Positions 9,098 to 18,477 of a DNA stretch of 64,000 nucleotides are shown piece by piece. Each line of letters starts with the position of its first letter. Within the stretch, counting starts at the first letter, position 1. The notes beneath the pieces were generated by a model. It saw nothing but the letters and a program-made list of their open reading frames with translations. It ran no database searches and was not told the DNA's origin. The translations under genes were made by a program, and so were the position numbers. The stretch is from Vibrio sp. CB1-14. Its GTDB lineage: Bacteria > Pseudomonadota > Gammaproteobacteria > Enterobacterales > Vibrionaceae. The stretch spans positions 1,426,001-1,490,000 of the forward strand of contig NZ_CP115920.1 in the NCBI RefSeq assembly GCF_040412085.2, in the 5' to 3' direction.

Positions 9098-9781
9098 ATG
9101 ATTACTGCTGTTTTGACATTACTTGCGCCGGCACTTTCCGTTGCGATGCTCGTACTAACTCTTATTTTAGCAAAGGGCGACATTTGCCCCGGACAAAGAG
9201 GCCGTATTCACAAGTTATTGCCAGCTATAGGCATACTTTGGCTTGCCATCGCTTCTTTGAAGATTGAAGCTTTTTTAGTGGTGTTTGCGCTGTTCTATTT
9301 CTATTCCAAAGTTCAAACAGGTAAAACCCGAGAGAAAGGGCCTTTCTGGGCTCTGCATCTTGCTAACGGTATGGGGATGACCTTCTCAGTGATTTTGATC
9401 GCTCAGCAGCCAAATCTCGCTCAATCTATGTCGCTTGCCAGTGCAGGATTATTGCTAGGTGCGGCGTTTGCCCATTTACTGCTGACAATGGCTAAGACAC
9501 GACTTCAGGCCTTTCATCGCATCTTACCGGTGTCAGGCGTTGTGTTTGCGATGCTATTGGCATTGAGTTTTGTGTTTAATGCTTATCAGTGGGAGCCTGA
9601 GGTTGTTGCTAACTATACTCCAGCGGTGATTATCTCTTTGCTTATGCTAATGGCTGGCATCGTGATTTGGAGCTGGCACATTATTCGTCACCGAGCACCA
9701 GCGAAAGGTCAGCTTGCCGTCGCGTTTTTGAGCCTTTTGGTGACCAACATTGGGCTGTTGCAGCTTTATTGGCTTGCTTGA
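9098..9781 (+). CDS. Hypothetical inner-membrane protein
   Basis: 227 residues with roughly seven hydrophobic segments, starting at once with a membrane helix (ITAVLTLLAPALSVAML). I recognise no catalytic or transport motif. The only notable soluble features are short charged loops near residues 28-38 and 69-80. No clear Shine-Dalgarno precedes the ATG. It is divergent from ygiQ and followed 76 bases later by a DUF4250 gene on the same strand. Composition matches the neighbours, so it is probably a native Vibrio gene of unknown function. Confidence 0.7.
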   Translation: MITAVLTLLAPALSVAMLVLTLILAKGDICPGQRGRIHKLLPAIGILWLAIASLKIEAFLVVFALFYFYSKVQTGKTREKGPFWALHLANGMGMTFSVILIAQQPNLAQSMSLASAGLLLGAAFAHLLLTMAKTRLQAFHRILPVSGVVFAMLLALSFVFNAYQWEPEVVANYTPAVIISLLMLMAGIVIWSWHIIRHRAPAKGQLAVAFLSLLVTNIGLLQLYWLA

Positions 9782-9857
9782 TCTGTAAACCAAGTCACTT
9801 TCTATTCCGTAATAAACAGCTAGTCTTTAAGGGCAAGCTTTTTTATGGAGTGCGGTT

Positions 9858-10058
9858 ATGGATCTAAGTAATGTGAGCGGTTTTGACAGTATTATCTTGC
9901 TTGGTATCGTCAACGAAAAATTGCGCTTAGAGTGCGACTCGTTTGATGAGTTGGTGAGCATGTATGAAATGGACGTAGAAGGCGTGGTAGGTAAATTGGA
10001 TATGCTCGGTTACCAGTATGACCCTTTGACCAATCAGTTCAAAGCGTACCATCGCTAA
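9858..10058 (+). CDS. DUF4250 small protein
   Basis: 66 residues matching the DUF4250 pattern: ILLGIVNEKLRLECDSFDEL, then a helix, then LGYQYDPLTNQF at the end. The acidic helical fold resembles a small helix-turn-helix adaptor but no function is known. The ATG follows GGAG with good spacing and a strong terminator follows the stop. Confidence 0.8.
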   Translation: MDLSNVSGFDSIILLGIVNEKLRLECDSFDELVSMYEMDVEGVVGKLDMLGYQYDPLTNQFKAYHR

Positions 10059-10072
10059 ATCGCTAACCATAG

Positions 10073-10105
10073 AAAAAGGTCGCATAATGCGACCTTTTCG
10101 TTTTT
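10073..10105 (+). terminator. Rho-independent terminator after DUF4250 gene
   Basis: An 11-bp stem (AAAAGGTCGCA paired with TGCGACCTTTT around a TA centre) followed by CGTTTTT. The symmetrical A/T flanks mean it could also work for the convergent ychJ. Confidence 0.9.
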
Positions 10106-10148
10106 ATAGAGCCTGTTTATTATAGAACTCTTTATCTATTCGGGCTCA

Positions 10149-10637
10149 TTAGCCGCAGCATTTTTTGTGCTTTTTACCGCTGCCACACGGGCAAGGGTCA
10201 TTGCGACCTACTTTCACCGATTCAACGGTTAGCGGTTTAGGTGGAATGCTGTCATCGATTTCACCATCGACGTAAAACCACTGGCCTTGTTCGAATAGAA
10301 AGCGCGAACGCTCTGCCAAGCAGTACTCATAACCGTTGTCTTTAAGAAAAGCGCGAAAGCTTACATAGCCTTCGTTTTCATGGTTGCCACTCTCGCTGCC
10401 AATGACTTCAAGCTTGAGCCAATCACTGTTTATAGAGTCAGCGATTGCTTCTCGCTCATTCTCTGCATGACAACTTGGATGATAGGTCGCGACAACAAAG
10501 TCAACATCCTTGGTTAAGTGGGCGCTATAGCGCGCGCGCATCAGCTGCTCAGGCTGTTTCGCTAGGGTGACATCTTGGTGGATGGGGTGGCAGCATGTTT
10601 CGTAGCTTTGATTACTGCCGCAGTAGCATGGTTTCAT
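10149..10637 (-). CDS. ychJ: YchJ-family protein with SEC-C zinc motifs
   Basis: 162 residues of the UPF0225/YchJ family. Metal-binding motifs sit at both ends: N-terminal [13 protein letters not shown] (residues 3-15) and C-terminal SEC-C motif [14 protein letters not shown]. Between them is an NTF2-like fold ([24 protein letters not shown]). The C-terminal motif resembles that of SecA, so protein or ribosome binding is possible, but the function is unproven. Upstream on the same strand is the HDOD/EAL gene, 28 bases away. Confidence 0.9.
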   Translation of the reverse strand: MKPCYCGSNQSYETCCHPIHQDVTLAKQPEQLMRARYSAHLTKDVDFVVATYHPSCHAENEREAIADSINSDWLKLEVIGSESGNHENEGYVSFRAFLKDNGYEYCLAERSRFLFEQGQWFYVDGEIDDSIPPKPLTVESVKVGRNDPCPCGSGKKHKKCCG

Positions 10638-10665
10638 GATTAATCTTTGATTTGGTGTTTAACGT

Positions 10666-11907
10666 TCAAACGTGAACGTGGTACTCGGACTCAATTGCCA
10701 GTAGGTCTTCAGTCCATTTAATAGCGTCATCATAATGCTTCGCGAGCTTTTCGTCACTGACTTCTAGTTTGTCGCGATAAGCTATCACCGTCATCCAATC
10801 GGCATTCTCGTACGCTTTGACCAAGGACAGAATGTTGCCAAGTGTGCCTTGTTTCGTCACCAACGCTGATTTAACCATATGGTCGATAGGCATTTTTTCT
10901 ACCAACTCTTCTAAAGGCTGGTCAAACAGCGAGTCTAACAATGAGAACATACCAGTGAGAAAGCCAAGGCCTTCGTCGAGATTAGTATTCATGTCGCTAA
11001 GCAGCAGCTCACAGAAACGAGCGCGTTGAATTGATAGGCTATACAGGCTATCTGGCTTGTCGTCTTGGGTTGACGTAATCGCCACCAAGGAGATGAATTT
11101 TCTAAGACGCTCTTCACCTAGGTAAACTAAGGCTTGCTTGAACGATTTGATTTCTGAGCGGATCAGATACGAGGCATTCACAAACGTTAGTAGCTTGTAC
11201 GACAAGGTGACATCAAGAGAAATGAGTCGTTCTAGCTCATCGTAGTTGATGTCTTGGTTAGCTATCTCTTTACAAAGCTGAACGACCGTCAGGAAAGAAG
11301 GTTTGATTTGCTTACGGCGAATCAACTGCGGACGACTAAAGAAATAGCCTTGAAACTGATCAAAGCCGACTTGCTTGGCAAGCTCAAACTCTTCGTAGGT
11401 TTCCACTTTCTCAGCCAGGAAAGTAATATTGTGAGGTCGCAGTCTTTCGATAAGTGCTTGAGCCTTTTTCAACGAGTACTGGCGAATATCAATTTTGATA
11501 ATCGATGTATACGGCAAGAAAGGTAGCCACTCTTTGCGTGGAACAAAATCATCAAGGGCGATGGTGTAACCCGCTTGGGACATTTTCTTAATCGCAGCAA
11601 GCAGCTCAGCAGTCGGCTCACAACTTTCTAAGATTTCGATAACCAGATTTTCTTTAGGGAATAGGGTCGGGACTAAGTTCACCAAGCTTTGGTAAGGGAA
11701 GTTCACGAAACCCAGTTTATCGCCTATCGTACTGTAATGTGTTGCCAAGAAATGCTCGGAGAGAAGTCGGTTGGTGGCCAGTTCTGGGTCAATATCTGGA
11801 AAGGTATTGTTAGGACCGTCCCGAAATAGCAGCTCATAGCCAACAGTTTTTTGTTCGCTATCCAAGATAGGTTGTCTAGCGATGTACGAGTATTTCAAAT
11901 TCTGCAT
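10666..11907 (-). CDS. HDOD protein with degenerate EAL domain (YuxH family)
   Basis: 413 residues. Residues about 1-200 form an EAL-type fold (FVNFP, VIEILES, IALDDFV, KIDI, AEKVET, QGYFFSRP), but the signature EAL reads ELL and DDFG reads DDFV. Cyclic-di-GMP hydrolysis is therefore doubtful, and binding or loss of ligand is more likely. Residues about 200-400 form an HDOD domain (LISLDVTLSYKLLTFVN, ALVYLGEERLRKFISL), a signalling scaffold. Members of this family influence motility and chemotaxis in Vibrio. The role here is inferred. Confidence 0.85.
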   Translation of the reverse strand: MQNLKYSYIARQPILDSEQKTVGYELLFRDGPNNTFPDIDPELATNRLLSEHFLATHYSTIGDKLGFVNFPYQSLVNLVPTLFPKENLVIEILESCEPTAELLAAIKKMSQAGYTIALDDFVPRKEWLPFLPYTSIIKIDIRQYSLKKAQALIERLRPHNITFLAEKVETYEEFELAKQVGFDQFQGYFFSRPQLIRRKQIKPSFLTVVQLCKEIANQDINYDELERLISLDVTLSYKLLTFVNASYLIRSEIKSFKQALVYLGEERLRKFISLVAITSTQDDKPDSLYSLSIQRARFCELLLSDMNTNLDEGLGFLTGMFSLLDSLFDQPLEELVEKMPIDHMVKSALVTKQGTLGNILSLVKAYENADWMTVIAYRDKLEVSDEKLAKHYDDAIKWTEDLLAIESEYHVHV

Positions 11908-11988
11908 GGTTATCTCAAAAACGTTGACTCATAGTAACGTTTTATTACTTTCTTTGACTATGAAACTATTGGAATTTCGAGGGGTAGT

Positions 11989-12720
11989 TCATGGTTTGTT
12001 AAAAAAACGGCGCTCAAGACACTGCGATTCTGGCTCACACACTAATACCGAGCCTTGTTGATACCAATCGCCGAGCACGATTCGTGTTGCGGGGTGGCCT
12101 TGGACGGTGAACTCATGTGTTCCTGGCCTGTGCGTGTGCCCATGGATCATAAGATCAGTGCCAGTCTCACGAAGCAGCGCTTCTACTTCGTTTTGGTTAA
12201 CGTCCATAATGTCGAGTGACTTACTGGACTTGACCTCTTTGATATCGCCCTGGATTTTATTTGCAATACGGCGTCTTGTAAAGAACGGAAGGCGATTAAA
12301 TAGCCATTGCAGCCAAGGCATATGTACTTTGGCGCGAAACTTCTGATATCGCACATCATCAGTACATAGCGTATCCCCATGTAATATCACCGCTTTCTTA
12401 CCGTATAGGTCGATGACACTGTGTTCATCGAGAAGGGTAATACCGGTTGCTTTGCAAAAACGCTTTCCCAACAAAAAGTCGCGATTACCTTGAATAAAGT
12501 AGGTATCGACGCCGTGCTGAGTCAGAGTAAGAAACTCTTGCTTAATCATAGCGGCAAAAGGAGAAGGGTCATCGTCGCCAATCCAAAATTCGAACAGATC
12601 ACCGAGTACATACAATGCATCTGCGTGAATGGCTTCTTCGCGCATAAACTTAACAAAGCAATCCGTGGTTTGGGGTAACTGAGGGGAAAGGTGTAAGTCA
12701 GAAATGAATAATGTTGTCAT
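11989..12720 (-). CDS. lpxH: UDP-2,3-diacylglucosamine diphosphatase
   Basis: 243 residues of the calcineurin-like phosphoesterase family. Metal-site motifs in order: FISDLHLS (residues 4-11), [11 protein letters not shown] (about 41-51), QGNRDFLLG (about 76-84), HGDTLCTDD and HGHTHRPG (about 195-202). It hydrolyses UDP-2,3-diacylglucosamine to lipid X in lipid A synthesis at the inner-membrane face. I start at ATG 12720 ([11 protein letters not shown]), matching the family N-terminus; a TTG at 12732 would add four residues. Neither start has a normal Shine-Dalgarno because a hairpin lies directly upstream. ppiB is immediately upstream on the same strand. Confidence 0.95.
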   Translation of the reverse strand: MTTLFISDLHLSPQLPQTTDCFVKFMREEAIHADALYVLGDLFEFWIGDDDPSPFAAMIKQEFLTLTQHGVDTYFIQGNRDFLLGKRFCKATGITLLDEHSVIDLYGKKAVILHGDTLCTDDVRYQKFRAKVHMPWLQWLFNRLPFFTRRRIANKIQGDIKEVKSSKSLDIMDVNQNEVEALLRETGTDLMIHGHTHRPGTHEFTVQGHPATRIVLGDWYQQGSVLVCEPESQCLERRFFNKP

Positions 12721-12730
12721 AATATACAGC

Positions 12731-12754
12731 AAGGGAGGGCAAGCCCTCCCTTTT
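12731..12754 (-). other. Perfect hairpin between ppiB and lpxH
   Basis: AAGGGAGGG and CCCTCCCTT form a 9-bp stem with a four-base loop, 10 bases upstream of the lpxH ATG. On the operon strand no T-run follows, so it is not a standard terminator for ppiB (the TTTT lies on the plus-strand side). The only purine-rich AGGGAGGG near the lpxH start is inside the stem, so the hairpin could mask ribosome binding. Confidence 0.6.
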
Positions 12755-12759
12755 AACGA

Positions 12760-13254
12760 TTACTCTTGAATCGTAGAACCAGTGATGATCACTTCTTCTA
12801 GAGGTACGTCTTGGTGCATACCCATAGAGCCAGTGCTCACACCTTTGATCTTGTTAACGATGTCCATGCCTTCAACAACTTCTGCGAATACACAGTAACC
12901 CCAACCGTCTAGGCTCTCAGAGCGGAAGTCTAGGAACGTGTTGTCGTTTACGTTGATGAAGAACTGAGAGCTCGCAGAATGCGGTTCCATAGTACGTGCC
13001 ATAGCCAAAGTACCTACTTTGTTGCTAAGGCCGTTGTTTGCTTCGTTTTTAATTGGAGCACGAGTCGTCTTCTCTTTAAGACCAGACGTCATGCCACCAC
13101 CTTGGATCATGAAACCGTCGATAACACGGTGGAAAAGCGTGTTGTCGTAGAAACCATCGCGGCAGTATTGTAGGAAGTTTGCACTTGTTTCTGGTGCTTT
13201 CTCTTCGTTCAATTGAATTTTGATGTCGCCGAAATTAGTGTGAAGGGTGATCAT
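12760..13254 (-). CDS. ppiB: Peptidyl-prolyl cis-trans isomerase B
   Basis: 164-residue cyclophilin, full length and without a signal peptide, so cytoplasmic. Family blocks visible: [15 protein letters not shown] (residues 40-54), [17 protein letters not shown] (about 94-110) and [15 protein letters not shown]. The Arg of FHRV and the QFFI region form the catalytic pocket for proline isomerisation in protein folding. Upstream of the lpxH start by 39 bases; the same ppiB-lpxH order occurs in other gamma-proteobacteria. Divergent from cysS. Confidence 0.95.
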   Translation of the reverse strand: MITLHTNFGDIKIQLNEEKAPETSANFLQYCRDGFYDNTLFHRVIDGFMIQGGGMTSGLKEKTTRAPIKNEANNGLSNKVGTLAMARTMEPHSASSQFFINVNDNTFLDFRSESLDGWGYCVFAEVVEGMDIVNKIKGVSTGSMGMHQDVPLEEVIITGSTIQE

Positions 13255-13493
13255 GATGAATACCTATTCCATTTTTCTATTTTGAAGCCATGATTCTAGC
13301 TTAACTCCCTGCACAAGCAATAGCAGAAAGCGGGATATCTGCAATAAAAGGAACGCTTTTTATACAATGGATAGTGTTAGCTGCAAAAACTGCCGCAAAA
13401 AGCCGAGATTTCTTCGCTAATTGACTCCATTCTACGTAGCTTTATGGTTATAATCGCCGATACATTTCAAACGTAATAGTTCAGATAGAGATC

Positions 13494-14876
13494 ATGTTAA
13501 AAATATACAACACACTGACACGACAAAAAGAGGAATTTAAACCTATTCATGCAGGCAAAGTCGGCATGTATGTCTGTGGGGTCACTATTTACGATCTCTG
13601 TCACATTGGTCACGGTCGTACTTTTGTTTCATTCGATGTGGTATCCCGTTATCTTCGTTACGTCGGTTATGACCTAACATTTGTACGTAACATCACGGAT
13701 ATCGATGACAAAATCATCAAGCGTGCTAACGAAAATGGTGAGTCTTGTGAGTCGCTAACAGAGCGCTTAATTGGCGAAATGCACGCAGACTTCGATGCAT
13801 TGAACATGAAGCGCCCAGACATTGAGCCTCGCGCGACTGAATTCATCGCAGAGATCATTGCGCTGGTTGAAAAGCTAATTGAGCGCGGTTTTGCCTACGT
13901 CGCTGATAATGGCGACGTGATGTTCGAAGTCGGTAAGTTTGACGAATACGGCAAGCTGTCTAAGCAAGATCTTGATCAACTCCAAGCAGGAGCGCGCGTA
14001 GATGTAGAAAGCGCAAAACGCAGTCCGCTTGATTTTGTACTTTGGAAAATGTCTAAACCAGGTGAACCTACATGGGAATCACCATGGGGCGCAGGTCGTC
14101 CTGGTTGGCACATCGAGTGTTCGGCAATGAACTCATCGATTCTCGGTGACCACTTTGATATCCACGGTGGCGGTTCGGATCTTCAGTTCCCACACCACGA
14201 GAATGAAATTGCTCAGTCTTGCTGTGCTCACGATACCCAGTACGTGAACACTTGGATGCACAGTGGCATGGTGATGGTAGATAAAGAAAAAATGTCTAAG
14301 TCACTAGGTAACTTCTTTACGATCCGAGACGTTCTTGGTCACTACGATGCAGAAACGGTTCGTTACTTCCTAATGTCTGGTCACTACCGAAGCCAACTTA
14401 ACTACAGTGAAGATAACCTAAACCAAGCACGTTCAGCACTTGAGCGTCTATACACGTCACTACGTGGTTTGGATGTTAATGCAGAGCCTACAGGCGGTGA
14501 AGACTATGTGACTCGCTTTACGACAGCGATGAACGATGACTTCAATACTCCAGAAGCGTACTCAGTGCTGTTTGATATGGCGCGTGAGATTAACCGTCTG
14601 AAAACAGTTGATATGGCAGAAGCGAGCCAGCTTGGTGCGCTAATGCGCGAACTGGCTGATATCATTGGTATTTTGCATCAAGATCCAGAAGCTTTCCTTA
14701 AAGGCGATGCGGGCGATGATGACGAAGTGGCGGAAATTGAAGCGCTGATCAAACTTCGTAACGACTCTCGTGCATCGAAAGATTGGGCGAATGCCGATCT
14801 GGCTCGCGATAAGCTGAACGAACTGGGTATCATCCTAGAAGATGGCTCAGAAGGCACGACGTGGCGTCGTAAATAA
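13494..14876 (+). CDS. cysS: Cysteinyl-tRNA synthetase
   Basis: 460 residues, the usual length. Class I motifs: HIGH-type [11 protein letters not shown] variant ([13 protein letters not shown], about residues 30-42) and KMSKS ([14 protein letters not shown], about 263-276). The zinc-binding residues are C28, C209 (IECSAMNSS), H234 and E238 in the expected contexts. It charges tRNA-Cys in the cytosol; the tRNA-Cys gene is also in this window near 41.4 kb. Followed by a clear terminator and then tdk. Confidence 0.97.
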   Translation: MLKIYNTLTRQKEEFKPIHAGKVGMYVCGVTIYDLCHIGHGRTFVSFDVVSRYLRYVGYDLTFVRNITDIDDKIIKRANENGESCESLTERLIGEMHADFDALNMKRPDIEPRATEFIAEIIALVEKLIERGFAYVADNGDVMFEVGKFDEYGKLSKQDLDQLQAGARVDVESAKRSPLDFVLWKMSKPGEPTWESPWGAGRPGWHIECSAMNSSILGDHFDIHGGGSDLQFPHHENEIAQSCCAHDTQYVNTWMHSGMVMVDKEKMSKSLGNFFTIRDVLGHYDAETVRYFLMSGHYRSQLNYSEDNLNQARSALERLYTSLRGLDVNAEPTGGEDYVTRFTTAMNDDFNTPEAYSVLFDMAREINRLKTVDMAEASQLGALMRELADIIGILHQDPEAFLKGDAGDDDEVAEIEALIKLRNDSRASKDWANADLARDKLNELGIILEDGSEGTTWRRK

Positions 14877-14886
14877 CCGTTTTGAT

Positions 14887-14913
14887 AGCCCTAGCTTGCT
14901 AGGGCTTCTTTTT
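14887..14913 (+). terminator. Rho-independent terminator of cysS
   Basis: AGCCCTAG and CTAGGGCT stem (8 bp) with a CTTG loop, followed by TCTTTTT. It starts 10 bases after the cysS stop and ends 25 bases before the tdk start. Confidence 0.92.
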
Positions 14914-14937
14914 AGTTTCTAATTTTGGTGATACGTT

Positions 14938-15516
14938 TTGGCTCAGATGTACTTCTATTACTCAGCAATGAATGCGGGTAAATCGACGACTCTTCTTCAA
15001 TCTTCTTTTAACTATCAAGAACGTGGTATGACGCCACTTATCTATACCGCAGCGTTGGATGATCGCTATGGTGCCGGTAAAGTCAGCTCTCGTATTGGTC
15101 TGCAGTCGGAAGCTCAGCTGTTTCGCGCTGAGACGAATCTTTTTGATGAGATTGCGGCGATCAATGCTGAAACCCCAAGACACTGTATTTTGATCGATGA
15201 GTGCCAGTTCTTATCCAAGCAGCAGGTGTACCAACTTACCGAAGTAGTGGATAAACTGAATATTCCTGTGCTTTGCTATGGTTTGCGCACCGACTTCTTG
15301 GGTGAGCTTTTTGAAGGCAGTAAACACCTTCTGGCATGGGCGGACAAGCTCGTTGAGCTAAAAACGATTTGTCACTGTGGCCGTAAAGCGAACATGGTGA
15401 TCCGAACGGATGAGCACGGTAACGCGATTGCAGAAGGTGACCAGGTTTCTATTGGTGGCAACGATAAGTATGTGTCTGTTTGCCGTCAGCACTACAAAGA
15501 AGCGCTTGGGAAGTAA
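14938..15516 (+). CDS. tdk: Thymidine kinase
   Basis: 192 residues, type II thymidine kinase. Walker [10 protein letters not shown] at residues 9-17, Walker B-like LIDECQFL (about 83-90), and the zinc-binding C-terminal CHCGRKA plus VCRQHY. It phosphorylates thymidine to dTMP in the salvage pathway. The start is TTG at 14938: it restores the conserved MAQ N-terminus known from E. coli Tdk and has GGTGAT upstream. The ATG three codons later would trim the conserved start. Confidence 0.95.
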   Translation: MAQMYFYYSAMNAGKSTTLLQSSFNYQERGMTPLIYTAALDDRYGAGKVSSRIGLQSEAQLFRAETNLFDEIAAINAETPRHCILIDECQFLSKQQVYQLTEVVDKLNIPVLCYGLRTDFLGELFEGSKHLLAWADKLVELKTICHCGRKANMVIRTDEHGNAIAEGDQVSIGGNDKYVSVCRQHYKEALGK

Positions 15517-15540
15517 TGTAAGTTATTGCTTTATTGTATG

Positions 15541-15573
15541 AAAGAGAGCCACTTTATGTGGCTCTCTTTTTTT
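15541..15573 (+). terminator. Rho-independent terminator of tdk
   Basis: A 12-bp stem (AAAGAGAGCCAC with GTGGCTCTCTTT, TTTAT loop) followed by a run of T. It lies between two convergent genes and may terminate both. Confidence 0.93.
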
Positions 15574-15602
15574 GGACTGAGTAATTACAATGCTTCTAGT
15601 GA

Positions 15603-16445
15603 TTACAATGCGTCTAGTGTACTTTGATATTTGAAATGATAACCAAGGTTTTGTAGCTTCTCGCTGGAGATGGTTTTATCCGGCGTTGAGTTCACTAAAT
15701 TAAGCGATGTGTCCAACCCCGCAGCTCTTAATGCCGCTCGGTAAAACGTCACCTTGTCACAGGATGCAGGTGTGGTGGCATTTACGACACTCGAGCTGAT
15801 GTTTTCAAGCGCGAAAATGATCGAGCCGATGGCATCATCAAGATGGAGCATATTGGCGGTCGCTTGATCGCTGACGCTTTTGAGCTTGGAAGCGAAGCGC
15901 GACGGGTGGCGGTTTGGGCCAAATAATCCGCTGCAGCGCACGATGGCGTAGTCGAGTGTCGAGTTACGAACGTACTCTTCGGCCGTTAACATGATTATAG
16001 CTTTAGCGCTAAAATCGTCGCGGCCTTTGGCAATCGGTAGGCGAGCCATGTCTTCAGTCATTAACTCTGCTCGGTCAGGGTAAACAGATGTTGAGCTCAC
16101 CATAATAATCTTGCTGATGTCGGCATCTTTAGCAAGTTGGCATAACGTATCCCATTGTGAAGCGTAAAGTGCGCCGCCACCTGTTCGAAAGCCCGGCGGG
16201 AAGCAGCCAATCAGCGTATCGGCATTCAACCCTCTTAAGTGGTCTAAGGTGGCGAGCTTTTTATCGTCATTGGTAAGCTTGGCCAAATCGAGCACAAAGC
16301 CGTCAATACCATGGTGAGCGAGCTCGCTGACTCCTTGCTCTGTGGTACGTGTTGCGGTGACCCGATAGTTTTTGTTATTGAGCGCTTTTGCTAGGGGCAA
16401 ACCAAGCCAACCAGCACCAACGATGACGACATTATTCTGGTTCAT
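15603..16445 (-). CDS. NAD(P)-binding epimerase/dehydratase-like protein (YeeZ type)
   Basis: 280 residues, atypical short-chain dehydrogenase. Rossmann glycine motif VIVGAGWLGLPLAKAL at residues 8-23, then the extended-SDR middle region VSSTSVYPD (about 116-124). The YxxxK active-site pair is not obvious in the usual place, as in other YeeZ-like proteins. Substrate unknown. It ends just after an almost exact duplicated GATTACAATGC segment (15587-15610). The LysR gene upstream ends one base away, so the two are co-transcribed. Confidence 0.8.
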   Translation of the reverse strand: MNQNNVVIVGAGWLGLPLAKALNNKNYRVTATRTTEQGVSELAHHGIDGFVLDLAKLTNDDKKLATLDHLRGLNADTLIGCFPPGFRTGGGALYASQWDTLCQLAKDADISKIIMVSSTSVYPDRAELMTEDMARLPIAKGRDDFSAKAIIMLTAEEYVRNSTLDYAIVRCSGLFGPNRHPSRFASKLKSVSDQATANMLHLDDAIGSIIFALENISSSVVNATTPASCDKVTFYRAALRAAGLDTSLNLVNSTPDKTISSEKLQNLGYHFKYQSTLDAL

Positions 16446-16446
16446 G

Positions 16447-17331
16447 TTAACCCTCTTTGAAGTTCTGTTTCAGCAATTCCCTTAAACGGCGATGGCCAAG
16501 ATCATTACTTTTGCTTGAATGCTGAATAATACTGACGTTAATCATGGCAGAGATTTTCTCAAACTCTACCGGAACAGGGACGATGACTCCTTGCTCAAGC
16601 GCCGACTTTGCAAGGTAAGTGGGTATGTATGTCCAGCCAAACCCAGCAATACACCACTCAAGTAGCATTTGGTAGCTGTCCGAATACCAAATATCTGGAC
16701 TCAACGCATGATGTAAGCTACTTGTTTTGTTATTGCGAGAGCTGATCGACAATTGGCGATGCAAGCTCAAAATCTCAAGATGAGGGGCGACGGTTTGCGC
16801 TAGCGGATGAGACGCTGAGACATAAACGTCGAACTGAAGTGACCCGATACTCTCGAAATCGAGCGAAAAGGGCACGGAAAGATCTTCATGAATGATAGCG
16901 GAAGTGGCTCTTCCGGTTTGTACCATTTCGACCGCATCACAGCTTGAAGCAAACAATAGCTCTAACTCGAGTCTTGGAAACTCATCTGATAGCGCTCGAA
17001 TGATAGGCGTAACCCAGCCAAAAGAAATGCCCTCGTCAATGGTCAGAACGATAGGTTGGATCTCCTTTTGCGTCAAACTATCGACGCGTTCGGCAAGTCG
17101 ACCATGCTGGACCATGGCGGCTCTCGCGTAGGGTAGCAGCTTTTCTCCCTCTTCAGTAAGAACCGGGTAGCGACCTCTTCTATCAAACAACTCAACCCCA
17201 CAGTCAATTTCCAGGTTCATAATATTTTGACTCACGGCAGATTGTACCTTGCCTAATTTTCGCGCTGCACTCGAGAACGACCCAGTTTCCACTGTAGTGA
17301 TGAAGGCTTCGATTTGTTCCACACTCAACAT
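16447..17331 (-). CDS. LysR-family transcriptional regulator (PACE-associated)
   Basis: 294 residues. N-terminal winged helix-turn-helix (FITTVETGSFSSAARKLGKVQSAVSQ split over residues 9-34) and a C-terminal periplasmic-binding-protein-like effector domain. It is divergent from a PACE-family efflux gene with a 97-base shared promoter region, the arrangement known for aceR-aceI in Acinetobacter; by analogy it likely activates that pump on binding an amine or biocide. It is also head of a two-gene unit with the SDR gene. Confidence 0.88.
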   Translation of the reverse strand: MLSVEQIEAFITTVETGSFSSAARKLGKVQSAVSQNIMNLEIDCGVELFDRRGRYPVLTEEGEKLLPYARAAMVQHGRLAERVDSLTQKEIQPIVLTIDEGISFGWVTPIIRALSDEFPRLELELLFASSCDAVEMVQTGRATSAIIHEDLSVPFSLDFESIGSLQFDVYVSASHPLAQTVAPHLEILSLHRQLSISSRNNKTSSLHHALSPDIWYSDSYQMLLEWCIAGFGWTYIPTYLAKSALEQGVIVPVPVEFEKISAMINVSIIQHSSKSNDLGHRRLRELLKQNFKEG

Positions 17332-17428
17332 ATCAGTTATCCTGATGTTACCTAACTGTCTATGACACTAAGCATAATTGATAATACATCTATTGCTAGT
17401 GCTGATAGCAAAGTTAGGGTGTAATTAT

Positions 17429-17875
17429 ATGAATGTAAAAGAAAGAATTTTTCACGCGATGCTATTTGAAGTTACGGCTTTAACCATCATTATTTCTGCT
17501 GCTTCGATGCTGGCGGGTGTTAAGTCAACGTCAATGATGGCCGTGGGTATTGGAATGAGCGTGTTTACCGTTATTTGGAATTATTTCTATAACGTACTTT
17601 TTGACAAGTTAGTTCCAGGGTGTCGAACGCAAAGAACGTTGGCAGTAAGAGTTGGGCATGCACTGGGCTTTGAAGGTGGGCTGATTTTCTTCACGATTCC
17701 CGCTATCGCATGGGCATTGGGTGTGACGCTTTGGACAGCACTTATGATTGAAGCTGGTTTCTTAGTGTTCTTTTTCTTCTTTACCGCTGCATTTAATTGG
17801 GCGTATGACAAGTGGGCGCCTTATCAGCGGCTAGTATCTTGGTGGAACGCTGGTACCGATTATCAAATACGTTAG
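17429..17875 (+). CDS. PACE-family multidrug/biocide efflux transporter
   Basis: 148 residues with four membrane helices and two tandem bacterial transmembrane pair repeats. The start MNVKERIFHAMLFE has the conserved Glu at residue 13 in helix 1, the key charged residue for proton-coupled transport in AceI-type pumps. The second repeat begins at RVGHALGFEGG. Start chosen at ATG 17429 (AGGGTG upstream) since family members start here; an upstream TTG would add 17 non-conserved residues. Substrates are likely diamines or cationic biocides by family. Confidence 0.9.
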   Translation: MNVKERIFHAMLFEVTALTIIISAASMLAGVKSTSMMAVGIGMSVFTVIWNYFYNVLFDKLVPGCRTQRTLAVRVGHALGFEGGLIFFTIPAIAWALGVTLWTALMIEAGFLVFFFFFTAAFNWAYDKWAPYQRLVSWWNAGTDYQIR

Positions 17876-17934
17876 AACGAGAATAAAAACTCTGAGTGAG
17901 TGGAGTTGTTTCTAAGGTAGTTAGTATAAATAGG

Positions 17935-17962
17935 AAGTGGCAACGGATTACCGTTGCCACTT
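17935..17962. terminator. Bidirectional hairpin between convergent genes
   Basis: A perfect 12-bp stem (AAGTGGCAACGG with CCGTTGCCACTT, ATTA loop) lies midway between the PACE gene and the convergent small gene. T-tracts are weak on both sides, so termination efficiency is uncertain. Confidence 0.7.
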
Positions 17963-17983
17963 GAAGTTTCAGTGAGCCAACAT

Positions 17984-18217
17984 TTATGAGCTCAATACGC
18001 GTAGGATTTTATCCGCGTGCTCAGCGGTCTCAATCCCTTCATCTGTCAGGTATCCACCGTCCGGTAGAGTACAAAGCCCTTTTTCATACAGTCGTTGGAC
18101 TGCTTTTTGCATATCTTCATTAGCATCATGGTGCACTTTTATACCGGTTGCCGAACTGCTGATATCAAATTTAAGCAGTAGGTTCATCTCTGCGAGATGC
18201 TCAGGCGTGAATTTCAT
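17984..18217 (-). CDS. TIGR02647 family small protein
   Basis: 77 residues beginning MKFTPEHLAEMNLLLKFD and ending with the helix TAEHADKILRVLSS. This matches the TIGR02647 family of short conserved proteins in Vibrio, Pseudomonas and relatives, with a probable winged-helix-like fold (LYEKGLCTLPDGGYLTDEG resembles a wing). Function unknown. The start at 18217 is preferred over the longer frame to 18307 because the family begins there. Confidence 0.82.
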   Translation of the reverse strand: MKFTPEHLAEMNLLLKFDISSSATGIKVHHDANEDMQKAVQRLYEKGLCTLPDGGYLTDEGIETAEHADKILRVLSS

Positions 18218-18477
18218 AGATTTGCCTCTTGGTTGCGTTTCTTCCATCAACATAGTGGGGAAACAGCACATTGACAATCGCCGAGTGAGGAAAGTGTTAG
18301 CTTGCACCGCCTTCTAGTAAGAATTGGTAAAAATTTCGCACTAAGTGGATGAATTATAACCGATTAGAATGCGCCGAGATGTATTTAGTGTTGAATTTGA
18401 ATATAGTGAGTTGTTTTTGCTTGCTGCACGCTTGGGAGCAGGCTTACGGGATGCGTTGTCCCAGATTAGGAGAGTAG

